Shown: positions 1-5,217, numbered from the stretch's first letter. The stretch is 5,921 nucleotides of DNA from Betaproteobacteria bacterium (GCA_012274205.1 JAAOZY010000113.1:1-5921), one strand, 5' to 3'. The notes: generated by a model not told the origin, from the sequence alone. Translations and numbers: made by a program.

Positions 1-870
1 CTTGAGCCCGGCATCGACCACCGCGCGCGCGGGCGCAGGCCGGCTCATCACCGTGGTCCACACGAACAGGCTTTGCCCGAAATGCGGCCAGGCGGGGTCG
101 TACTCGTTGCGATTGTAGTCGGCGTCCATGAACAGGTAGGAGCCAGGCTGCAGCTCGTCGTAGGCGCCGCTGGCGAGCTCGAGCGCAAAGCTACCGGTGC
201 CGGCGCCGGTGACCGTGGTGCAGGCGATGCCATCGCCTTCGATCAGCGCGCGCGTGCTGCGCACCAGCGCGACCGCGCGGCCGATCGCGGCGCGCCGCTC
301 GGCAACCGTGCGCAGGTGCTGCGCGCTGCCGTGATAGGCCTGCAGGCCGGCGAAGCGCAGATTGGCGCAGGCGGCGATGCTGCGCGCGAGCGCCAGCGCC
401 GGCGCGCCGGGCTCGACGCCGCAGCGCTCGGCGCCCACATTGATTTCCACCAGCACCTCCAGGCGCACGCCGGCGCGCGCCGCGGCTGCGTCGAGGTCGC
501 GCACGTTTTCGGCCGCATCGGCGCACACCGCCAGCCGCGCCTTGCGCGCGAGCGCCGCGAGGCGATCGAGCTTGGCCACGCCCACGACTTCGTTGCTGAT
601 CAGCACGTCGCCCACGCCGCCGGCGACCAGCGCCTCGGCTTCGCCCACTTTCTGGCAGCACACGCCCACTGCGCCGGCCGCGATCTGGCGCAGCGCGATT
701 TCGGCGCACTTGTGGCTTTTCGCGTGCGGGCGCAGGCGCACCGGGCGGCCAGCGACTGCATCGGCCATGCTCGCAAGATTGCGCTCGAACACATCCAGGT
801 CGAGGACCAGCGCCGGGGTGTCGACTTCGGCCAGCGGCATGCCGATGCTGGCGGGTGCGTCAGTGTCCAT
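1..870 (-). CDS. D-threonine aldolase / DSD1-family PLP enzyme (alanine racemase N-terminal fold), C-terminus off window
   Basis: This is the 5' part (290 codons) of a fold-type III PLP enzyme; the reading frame runs off the left edge without a stop. Visible family motifs are the DTPALVLDLD strand at about residues 17-26, RPHAKSHK at 47-54 whose Lys51 should form the Schiff base with PLP, VLVEINVGAERCGV at 139-152, GLQAYHGS at 175-182, TGAGTGSF at 221-228 (phosphate-binding region), ELQPGSYLFMDADY at 239-252, and VVDAGLK at the window edge. Family members of about 370-380 residues cleave beta-hydroxy-D-amino acids (D-threonine to glycine and acetaldehyde) or dehydrate D-serine, using a metal bound by a C-terminal His/Asp pair that lies outside this window. 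Beta-hydroxyaspartate aldolase (BhcC-type) is an alternative within the same family. The ATG at 870 gives a typical N-terminus, although no strong Shine-Dalgarno precedes it. The gene is divergent from the dehydrogenase at 1029. The family call is secure; the substrate is not. Confidence 0.9.
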   Translation of the reverse strand, partial: MDTDAPASIGMPLAEVDTPALVLDLDVFERNLASMADAVAGRPVRLRPHAKSHKCAEIALRQIAAGAVGVCCQKVGEAEALVAGGVGDVLISNEVVGVAKLDRLAALARKARLAVCADAAENVRDLDAAAARAGVRLEVLVEINVGAERCGVEPGAPALALARSIAACANLRFAGLQAYHGSAQHLRTVAERRAAIGRAVALVRSTRALIEGDGIACTTVTGAGTGSFALELASGAYDELQPGSYLFMDADYNRNEYDPAWPHFGQSLFVWTTVMSRPAPARAVVDAGLK

Positions 871-904
871 GGTGAATGATCGCGCTGCTTGCGGGAGAGG
901 TGCA

Positions 905-910
905 ATTGTA
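905..910 (-). promoter_or_regulatory. Possible -10 box for the divergent PLP-enzyme gene
   Basis: On the minus strand the hexamer TACAAT lies in the only AT-rich patch of the 158-base divergent intergenic region, about 35 bases upstream of the ATG at 870. It would give a leader of roughly 28 bases. No convincing -35 hexamer stands 16-18 bases further upstream, so this is a weak call from sequence appearance only. Confidence 0.25.
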
Positions 911-1016
911 TATGCCCCGCTCGCGCGCCGTGGCGTGCAGCCGGACCGTTCGCCATTGCGGTAAGATTGCGGCGTACGCGCTGCCGCGCGGCGCCGCTCC
1001 CGCGAAAAATTCCCGC

Positions 1017-1022
1017 AAAGGA
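1017..1022 (+). promoter_or_regulatory. Ribosome binding site that fixes the dehydrogenase start
   Basis: AAAGGA stands six bases before the ATG at 1029. The same reading frame stays open upstream as far as 876, so this site is what decides the start. The 51 extra upstream codons (cysteine-, arginine- and proline-rich) do not resemble any short-chain dehydrogenase N-terminus, whereas the protein from 1029 begins nine residues before the first beta strand as expected. Confidence 0.75.
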
Positions 1023-1028
1023 TCAGAC

Positions 1029-1910
1029 ATGTTCAAACCCGGACTGTTCAAAGGCAAGCGCATCCTCGTCACCGGCGGCGGCACCGGCCTCGGCCGCGAG
1101 ATGGCGGACAAATACCTCGAGCTCGGCGCGGACATCTACATCTGCGGCCGGCGCGACGAAGTGCTGCAGCAGACGGCGAAGGAGCTGATGCAAAAGCGCG
1201 GCGGCTCGGTCAAGACCCGCGCCATCGACATCCGCAACGCGGAAAGCGTGGACAAGATGATCGAATCGATCTGGAACGACGGCGGTCCGCTCACCGGCCT
1301 GGTGAACAACGCCGCCGGCAATTTCATCAGCCGCACCGAGGACCTGTCGCACCGCGGCTTCGACGCCATTGCCAACACCGTCTTCCACGGCACCTTCTAC
1401 ACCACGCATGCCGTGGGCAAACGCTGGATCAAGGGCGGCGACAAGGGCAGCGTGGTGTCGATCGTGGTCACCTGGGTCTGGACCGGCTCGCCCTTCGTCG
1501 TGCCCTCGGCCATGTCCAAAGCCGGCATCCACGTCATGACCCAGTCGCTCGCGGTCGAGTGGGGGCGCTACGGCATCCGCCTGAATGCGATCGCACCCGG
1601 CCTGTTCCCCACCGAGGGCATGAGCAAGCGCCTCAACCCGGGCAAGGACGGCAAGGACCGCGATGCCGCGCAAGCCAGCCCCATGCACCGCCACGGGCGC
1701 ATGCCCGAGCTGCAGAACCTCGCCTGCTTCCTCATGGCCGACGGCTGCGAATGGCTCAGCGGCCAGACCATCGCCATCGACGGCGCCGGCTGGCAGGCCA
1801 ACGGCGGCTCGTTCACCGACATGCTCAAATGGGGCGACGCCGAATGGGAGCAGGCGCGCGCGCTGATCAAGGCGCAGAACGAGAAGGACAAGGCGCAGCG
1901 CTCGGTGTGA
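1029..1910 (+). CDS. Short-chain dehydrogenase, 2,4-dienoyl-CoA reductase (DECR1)-like, catalytic Tyr replaced by Trp
   Basis: The product is a 293-residue classical Rossmann-fold SDR. TGGGTGLG at 15-22 is the dinucleotide loop. Basic GRR at 40-42 after the second strand suggests NADPH. NNAAGNF spans 93-99, and FVVPSAMSKAG (156-166) and NAIAPGLFPTEG follow further on. From memory, the stretches NNAAGNFIS, TGSxFVVPSAxxKAG and LAxEWGxYGxRxN match mitochondrial 2,4-dienoyl-CoA reductase, which reduces 2,4-dienoyl-CoA in beta-oxidation of unsaturated fatty acids. Spacing gives the equivalents of DECR1 Asn148, Ser210 and Lys214 as Asn98, Ser160 and Lys164. The position of the proton-donating Tyr199 is Trp149 (codon TGG at 1473-1475), which is unusual. 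The C-terminal GWQANGGSFTDMLKWGDAEWEQ region has the family's usual length and style. The substrate is inferred, and the altered active site makes activity uncertain. The gene appears monocistronic, with the next gene having its own candidate promoter. Confidence 0.88.
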   Translation: MFKPGLFKGKRILVTGGGTGLGREMADKYLELGADIYICGRRDEVLQQTAKELMQKRGGSVKTRAIDIRNAESVDKMIESIWNDGGPLTGLVNNAAGNFISRTEDLSHRGFDAIANTVFHGTFYTTHAVGKRWIKGGDKGSVVSIVVTWVWTGSPFVVPSAMSKAGIHVMTQSLAVEWGRYGIRLNAIAPGLFPTEGMSKRLNPGKDGKDRDAAQASPMHRHGRMPELQNLACFLMADGCEWLSGQTIAIDGAGWQANGGSFTDMLKWGDAEWEQARALIKAQNEKDKAQRSV

Positions 1911-1924
1911 GCACAGCCAGAATC

Positions 1925-1951
1925 GCGTTGCAAAAAGAAATTTTGCGACGC
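1925..1951. repeat. 11-bp inverted repeat between the dehydrogenase and gnd
   Basis: The arms GCGTTGCAAAA (1925-1935) and TTTTGCGACGC (1941-1951) pair over 11 positions with one G-U wobble, around the loop AGAAA. It begins 15 bases after the dehydrogenase stop. No T-run follows on the plus strand, so it is a poor intrinsic terminator. It covers the candidate -35 hexamer of the gnd promoter, so it could be an operator for a dimeric repressor such as a GntR- or LacI-type regulator. That role is inferred. Confidence 0.6.
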
Positions 1952-1958
1952 CTAATAT
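1928..1958 (+). promoter_or_regulatory. Candidate sigma-70 promoter of gnd-gntK
   Basis: TTGCAA (1928-1933) and TAATAT (1953-1958) resemble -35 and -10 hexamers separated by 19 bases, a little longer than the ideal 17. Transcription would start near 1965, leaving a leader of about 30 bases that is almost entirely hairpin. This AT-rich stretch is conspicuous between two very GC-rich genes. The call rests on sequence resemblance only. Confidence 0.4.
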
Positions 1959-1998
1959 AGGGGAGTATGAGGGGAGGTATCCCCTCATTTTAGAATGA
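1959..1998 (+). promoter_or_regulatory. Leader with mutually exclusive hairpins running into the gnd start codon
   Basis: ATGAGGGG (1967-1974) pairs perfectly with CCCCTCAT (1981-1988) around the loop AGGTAT, followed by TTT, which resembles a weak terminator or a sequestering hairpin. An upstream near-repeat, AGGGGA (1959-1964), can instead pair with TCCCCT (1980-1985). A third small stem, TCATT (1985-1989) with AATGA (1994-1998), would include the ATG itself. The only Shine-Dalgarno-like sequence, AGGGGAGG (1970-1977), lies 17 bases before the ATG and is partly inside the main stem, so spacing is abnormal unless the intervening RNA folds. Control of gnd translation or early termination is inferred. 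Confidence 0.45.
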
Positions 1999-2948
1999 AC
2001 TCCAAGCGCATCGGCATGATCGGCCTCGGGCGCATGGGCGCCAATATGGCGCGGCGCCTCGCGCGCGGCGGCGCGCAGGTGATCGCCTGGGACCGCGCCG
2101 CCGCCGCGCGGCGCGCGCTCGCGCGCGAGCGGCGCATCCTGATCGCGCCGGACCTCGCAGCGCTGGTGCAGGAGCTGAAGCCGCCGCGCGTCGTCTGGCT
2201 GATGCTGCCCGCCGGCAAGGCGAGCGCCGACGCGCTCGCCCGCCTCGCTCCAATGCTCGCCCGCGGCGATGTGATTGTCGACGGAGCCAATGCGCACTAC
2301 CAGGACAGCATGCGCCGCGCGGCGCAGCTCGCAGACAGCGGCCTGCACTACGTCGATGCCGGCGTCTCCGGCGGCGTCTGGGGCCTGGCCAATGGCTACA
2401 CCCTGATGTTCGGCGGCGAGGCGCGCGCGCTGCGGCGCGTGGCGCCGTTTGCGCAGCTGCTCGCGCCGCCCAAGGGCTGGCTGCACTGCGGGCCCAGCGG
2501 CGCCGGCCACTACGTGAAAATGATCCATAACGGCATCGAATACGGCCTGATGCAGGCCTATGCCGAGGGCTTCGCACTGCTCGCCGGCAAACCCGGCTTC
2601 GCCATCGATACTGCCGCCGTGGCCGAGCTCTGGCGCCACGGCAGCGTGGTGCGCTCCTGGCTGCTCGACCTGATCGCGGACAACCTCAGGCGCGATCCCG
2701 CGCTCGCCGGCATCGCGCCGGTGGTGGCCGACTCCGGCGAGGGCCGCTGGGCCGCGATCGAAGCGGTCGAACTCGGCTTGCCCGCTCCGGTGATCAGCCT
2801 GGCGCTGGCGATGCGTTTTGCCAGCCAGGGCGGCGGCGATTACGGCGCGAAGCAGCTGGCGCAGCTGCGCCGCGCATTTGGTGGCCACGCCGTGAAAGCC
2901 GCCGGTACCCGTGGTGACCACGCCGCGGGCAAACGCAAAAAATCGTGA
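1995..2948 (+). CDS. gnd: 6-phosphogluconate dehydrogenase, decarboxylating, short form
   Basis: This 317-residue cytoplasmic enzyme oxidatively decarboxylates 6-phosphogluconate to ribulose 5-phosphate and CO2. GLGRMG at 10-15 is the Rossmann nucleotide loop. DAGVSGGVWG at 121-130 is the substrate-binding serine-glycine-glycine motif. YVKMIHNGIEYG at 173-184 supplies Lys175, His178, Asn179, Glu182 and Tyr183, with spacing matching Lys183, His186, Asn187, Glu190 and Tyr191 of the classical enzyme. The length is about 300 residues plus a basic tail, not about 470, which places it in the short class that is often NAD-dependent; the cofactor preference is inferred. The start at 1995 is forced by an in-frame stop at 1968 and lacks a normally spaced Shine-Dalgarno. 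The stop overlaps the start of gntK. Together they convert gluconate into a pentose phosphate. Confidence 0.95.
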   Translation: MNSKRIGMIGLGRMGANMARRLARGGAQVIAWDRAAAARRALARERRILIAPDLAALVQELKPPRVVWLMLPAGKASADALARLAPMLARGDVIVDGANAHYQDSMRRAAQLADSGLHYVDAGVSGGVWGLANGYTLMFGGEARALRRVAPFAQLLAPPKGWLHCGPSGAGHYVKMIHNGIEYGLMQAYAEGFALLAGKPGFAIDTAAVAELWRHGSVVRSWLLDLIADNLRRDPALAGIAPVVADSGEGRWAAIEAVELGLPAPVISLALAMRFASQGGGDYGAKQLAQLRRAFGGHAVKAAGTRGDHAAGKRKKS

Positions 2949-3430
2949 TCCTCATCCTGATGGGCGTGACCGGCTGCGGCAAGACCACGGTCGGCGTCCT
3001 GCTGGCGCAGGAACTAGGCTGGACCTATTACGACGCCGACGACTTTCACCCTGCGGAAAACGTCGCCAAAATGCGGCGCGGCGAAGCGCTCGCCGACACA
3101 GACCGCTGGCCCTGGCTGGAACGCCTCAACGCGCTGCTGCTCGACAGCGAACGCCATGGCAAAAATATGGTGCTCGCCTGCTCGGCCTTGAAGCAGGCGT
3201 ATCGAGAGCGCCTCGTCCGTGGTTGCGCCGTTGCGCGCTTCGTACTTCTCGACGGCGAACGTGAAACCATACGCGCGCGCCTGGCAGCGCGCCAGGGCCA
3301 CTACATGAATCCTGCGCTGCTGGATTCGCAGTTCGCCATCCTCGAACGCCCGCTGGACGCGCTGCAGCTGGATGCGGCCGAAAGTCCGGCGGCGCTGGTG
3401 CGGCATATCCGCGAAGCCCTGGGGCGCTGA
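2945..3430 (+). CDS. gntK: Gluconokinase
   Basis: The product is a 161-residue P-loop kinase that phosphorylates D-gluconate with ATP to 6-phosphogluconate, the substrate of the preceding gene. GVTGCGKTT at 7-15 is Walker A. DADDFHP at 30-36, LADTDRWPWL at 49-58, ACSALK at 78-83 and GHYMNPALLDSQFAILERP at 118-136 are the hallmark gluconate kinase stretches, in the right order and at the normal family length. Translation starts at a GTG that overlaps the gnd stop as GTGA, so it is probably translated by coupling with gnd, which fits the absence of a clear Shine-Dalgarno. No gluconate permease or GntR-type regulator is present in the window. I am confident of this identity. Confidence 0.96.
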   Translation: MILILMGVTGCGKTTVGVLLAQELGWTYYDADDFHPAENVAKMRRGEALADTDRWPWLERLNALLLDSERHGKNMVLACSALKQAYRERLVRGCAVARFVLLDGERETIRARLAARQGHYMNPALLDSQFAILERPLDALQLDAAESPAALVRHIREALGR

Positions 3431-3454
3431 GGACGCAAGCCGGATATCAAGTCG

Positions 3455-3476
3455 CACCTTGGGCTTTAGCCCGGTG
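3455..3476. repeat. REP-like bulged hairpin downstream of gntK
   Basis: CACC (3455-3458) pairs with GGTG (3473-3476), and GGGCT (3461-3465) pairs with AGCCC (3468-3472) around a TT loop, with a two-base TT bulge on the 5' side. An imperfect palindrome with a GGGCT/AGCCC core resembles the intergenic REP-type repeats of proteobacteria. No T-run follows, so it is a poor intrinsic terminator. Only this copy was seen in the window, so its repeat status is a guess. Confidence 0.4.
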
Positions 3477-3634
3477 TATTGACGGCGCGCCCTCCCGCAT
3501 CAACAAGGCGGTGCTCGATTTTTCAAGCAACGCCTGTCAGATGGAACTTAGAGAAATAATTATTACGGCTGGTCCGGCTGTCTGATCCAGCTTGGCTCAG
3601 GCGGACGTTGTATGCCAATCTTCTGCGTTTGCTT

Positions 3635-3675
3635 CTGCCGACAGTCCGGCAGTTGGCGCTGCCTGACGGTGTCAG
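3635..3675. repeat. Two small adjacent hairpins
   Basis: CTGCCG (3635-3640) pairs with CGGCAG (3647-3652) around ACAGTC. CTGAC (3663-3667) pairs with GTCAG (3671-3675) around GGT. Both are perfect but short; they matter mainly because they sit beside the stronger repeat at 3684-3716. Confidence 0.35.
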
Positions 3676-3683
3676 CCGAGAAC

Positions 3684-3716
3684 GGCGGGTCTGGTACGCT
3701 CTATATCAGACCCGCC
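3684..3716. repeat. Perfect 10-bp inverted repeat with 13-base loop
   Basis: GGCGGGTCTG (3684-3693) and CAGACCCGCC (3707-3716) are exact reverse complements enclosing the loop GTACGCTCTATAT. This is the strongest stem in the non-coding stretch. No T-run follows on either strand, so it is not a normal intrinsic terminator. It may be part of a structured RNA or a protein-binding site. Confidence 0.55.
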
Positions 3717-3794
3717 TAACCAAGATACACCCTACAGGGAGATGCACCTGGCTGAGAGGGACGGTACCACAGCGCAAGAACCTTCGACGTATGT

Positions 3795-3824
3795 GTGCTA
3801 GAGCACTGAACGGCCCGGCCGTTC
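3795..3824. repeat. Tandem palindromes upstream of the secreted protein gene
   Basis: GTGCT/AGCAC (3795-3806) is followed at once by the 17-base perfect palindrome GAACGGCC-C-GGCCGTTC (3808-3824). The latter could be a dimeric regulator site or an RNA stem. It is followed by ATTATTAAG, not a T-run, so terminator function is doubtful. It ends 88 bases before the ATG at 3913. Confidence 0.4.
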
Positions 3825-3901
3825 CGATTATTAAGTGAATCGCGGTGATCCAATACTCATTGGAGTCGCCCGTTTCATTCGATTCTTGGCTAGGCAAACA
3901 C

Positions 3902-3908
3902 AGGAGAG
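3902..3908 (+). promoter_or_regulatory. Ribosome binding site of the small secreted protein
   Basis: AGGAGAG lies four bases before the ATG at 3913. The frame is open upstream to an ATG at 3835, but this strong site and the signal peptide that begins exactly at 3913 decide the start. Confidence 0.85.
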
Positions 3909-3912
3909 AAAC

Positions 3913-4155
3913 ATGAGGAAATCGCTCGCTATTATTGTTACATCCCTATTTGTTGCAGGCAGTGCGTTGGCGCAAACGCAGCAGGGTGCTGCAGGTTCTG
4001 GTGGGGCGGGCGGTGCCGGCGCTGCTACGGCCGCATCCGCCGGCGGGATTACAGCCGGCATGATTGCCGCTGCCGTGGCGGTTGCCGCAATTGCGGTTGC
4101 TGCATCCACGTCAAACGACAACAATCAGACAACCACCACCGTAACCACAAAGTAA
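3913..4155 (+). CDS. Small secreted Gly/Ala/Thr-rich protein, GfcA/YjbE-like
   Basis: The product is an 80-residue exported protein. Residues 1-20 form a clear signal peptide: basic MRK, a hydrophobic core, and ALA before the predicted cut at Ala20-Gln21. Residues 24-45 are Gly/Ala/Ser-rich. Residues 46-64 are a hydrophobic Ala/Val/Ile stretch that could span or associate with a membrane. The tail from 65 is polar (STSNDNNQ) and ends in a Thr-rich run (TTTTVTTK). This order (signal peptide, small-residue spacer, Ala/Val hydrophobic segment, Ser/Asn/Asp turn, poly-Thr tail) matches my memory of Escherichia coli GfcA (YmcD) and YjbE, the first genes of the group 4 capsule and yjbEFGH exopolysaccharide operons. 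Here no gfcB/yjbF, gfcC/yjbG or gfcD/yjbH follows; a terminator does. The molecular function is unknown. The match is by architecture, since low-complexity sequence makes homology hard to prove. It has a strong ribosome binding site and lower GC than its neighbours. Confidence 0.8.
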   Translation: MRKSLAIIVTSLFVAGSALAQTQQGAAGSGGAGGAGAATAASAGGITAGMIAAAVAVAAIAVAASTSNDNNQTTTTVTTK

Positions 4156-4175
4156 TTCGAGTGTCCCTCAAAACG

Positions 4176-4211
4176 ATCTTTGGCTTTTTTCGCCAAGGAT
4201 TCTTGTTTTTT
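4176..4211 (+). terminator. Intrinsic terminator of the small secreted protein gene
   Basis: ATCTTTGGC (4176-4184) pairs with GCCAAGGAT (4192-4200) over nine positions with one G-U wobble, around a T-rich loop, and is followed by TCTTGTTTTTT (4201-4211). It lies 20 bases after the stop codon. It may also act weakly on transcripts arriving from the minus-strand operon that ends at 4426. Confidence 0.85.
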
Positions 4212-4425
4212 GCAGTTCCCAAATCGACACTCACGACAAGACACATTAACGAGTGTGTCGCCACGCGGCCGGCATTGTCCATCGCGCGCGGCTTGCGCTG
4301 GCCAATGCACAACCGAGAAATGAAAACAGCATTCGCGAATTTCAACTTTGCAGAAGAATCGCCACCGTCTGGTTTTGGCTGCTTGCCGCCAATTTGGGGG
4401 CCGGCAGCTTAGTCCATGCAGGTGT
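4212..4425. other. Convergent intergenic stretch without recognisable features
   Basis: This lies between the plus-strand terminator and the end of the minus-strand operon. I found only a short stem, CGACAC (4225-4230) with GTGTCG (4255-4260), and an imperfect GCCGCC/GCCGGC stem near 4386-4406. Neither has a clear role. Open frames crossing it have no ribosome binding site or recognisable product. Confidence 0.5.
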
Positions 4426-5217
4426 TCAGTCCGCCGCGCGCAGCCTGAGTTTCGCCTGTGTATGGGCGTTAAGTTCCTTCAGCCCGCCGACGAAACCCTT
4501 CAGCGGCAGGTCGTGGATCTTGCCCAGCGCGATCGCGCGCTTTCTCAGTTCGGCCCAGGCGATTTCGCGCGCCTGCTGCCTGAAGGCGAATGCGATCCGG
4601 TTGACGCGGTCGCTCGCATGCAGACAGATCACGCGGCCGTCGAAGCTCGCCTCGATGCGCTGCAGAAATACGTCGAGTTTCTTTTCCTGCGCCATGAAGT
4701 TCACCACCATCACGCCGCCGGGGCGCAGGGCGGCGCAGGCGCTGTCGTAGAAGGCCTGGCTGCACAGCGCGGCGGGCTGCCGGCCGTCGTCGAAGCCGTC
4801 CACCAGCAGCACGTCGGCCGACTCCGGCCATGCGTTCAGGTAGTCGGCGCCGTCGGCAATCTCTACTTTGAGCCGTGCGTCGTCGGCGGGAAAGTCGAAC
4901 ATGCTGCGCGCCGCCACCAGCACTTTGGCGTTGATCTCGACCACCGTGGTGCGCGTTCCCGGCATGCGCTGGTGAATATAGCGCGCCATGGAGCCGCCGC
5001 CCAGCCCGATCATGAGGACTTCGGCCGGCTGCGGCTGGAACAGCAGGAAGGCCATCATCGCGCGCGTGTAGTCGAGCGCGAGTTCGTCCGGGCGGTCCAG
5101 CCGCATCGAACTCTGGATCGCGTCGCCCCCCAGGTGCAGGGAGCGCACGCCGTCCTCCTCGCTCACCTCGACGCTGGCGCGGCGCGGCAGGAACCATTTC
5201 TTCGCCTTGGCGCTCAT
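4426..5217 (-). CDS. Spermidine synthase-like SAM-fold protein with altered active-site residues
   Basis: The product is a 263-residue Rossmann-type protein of the spermidine synthase/class I methyltransferase superfamily. VLMIGLGGGSMARY at 67-80 is motif I, VVEIN at 92-96 carries the acidic residue expected to bind the ribose (Glu94), IADGADYL at 120-127 is the adenine-side motif, and VLLVDGFDD at 136-144 matches the catalytic DxxD region. LRPGGVMVVNF at 164-174 is the next strand. Genuine spermidine synthases carry GGGDG, YHE in the N-terminal domain and DxxDP. Here Ser76 replaces the GGGDG Asp, no YHE is visible, and Asp144 replaces the Pro. It is therefore probably one of the many proteins named spermidine synthase by fold whose substrate is unknown. 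No clear Shine-Dalgarno precedes the ATG at 5217. It starts 42 bases after the stop of the upstream minus-strand gene and is probably co-transcribed with it. That gap is very GC-rich and contains a GCCGGC (5235-5240)/GCCGGC (5250-5255) stem. Confidence 0.85.
   Translation of the reverse strand: MSAKAKKWFLPRRASVEVSEEDGVRSLHLGGDAIQSSMRLDRPDELALDYTRAMMAFLLFQPQPAEVLMIGLGGGSMARYIHQRMPGTRTTVVEINAKVLVAARSMFDFPADDARLKVEIADGADYLNAWPESADVLLVDGFDDGRQPAALCSQAFYDSACAALRPGGVMVVNFMAQEKKLDVFLQRIEASFDGRVICLHASDRVNRIAFAFRQQAREIAWAELRKRAIALGKIHDLPLKGFVGGLKELNAHTQAKLRLRAAD

Larger units (their letters stand above)
3431..3912. other. 482-base gene-poor region rich in inverted repeats
   Basis: Between gntK and the small secreted gene there is no convincing coding region. 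Base composition drops and varies: there is an AT-rich patch near 3555-3565 and a second at about 3825-3835. The stretch holds at least five inverted repeats, the larger of which are listed separately. No clear sigma-70 promoter for the 3913 gene could be placed. It may be a long 5' leader, a site for an unlabelled small RNA, or a decayed insertion; nothing in it decides between these. Confidence 0.6.

Noticed and set aside
73..879. A 268-codon plus-strand open frame opposite the PLP enzyme
   Set aside because: The minus strand carries all the D-threonine aldolase family motifs. The plus frame is rich in Ala, Arg, Gly and His with no motif, and is a shadow.
1023..2921. A 632-codon open frame on the minus strand, antisense to the dehydrogenase and gnd
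   Set aside because: It runs through two clearly recognised plus-strand genes and the intergenic space, its residues are typical of antisense GC-rich translation (many Ala, Arg, Gly, His), and no domain or ribosome binding site is visible.
3461..3472. GGGCTTTAGCCC as a gntK terminator
   Set aside because: No T-run follows the stem on the plus strand; it is kept only as a REP-like hairpin.
3736..3790. Resemblance to a TPP riboswitch (GGGAGATGC, then GGCTGAGA, then AAGAACC)
   Set aside because: The second half, with its GCGNAGGGA-type element and the closing P2 strand, is absent, and the downstream gene has nothing to do with thiamine.
3759..3806. GACGGTACC followed by weak similarity to the 16S rRNA segment around the 500 loop
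   Set aside because: Only the first nine bases match well. The highly conserved CAGCAGCCGCGGTAA sequence that should follow is missing, so this is taken as chance.
3608..3838. Possible 76-residue protein in the gene-poor region
   Set aside because: No Shine-Dalgarno precedes the ATG, the product matches nothing I recognise, and it crosses the strongest inverted repeats. It could be a remnant but cannot be supported as a gene.
4161..4412. Possible 83-residue protein after the small secreted gene
   Set aside because: It starts in front of and runs through the intrinsic terminator at 4176-4211, and has no ribosome binding site or recognisable sequence.
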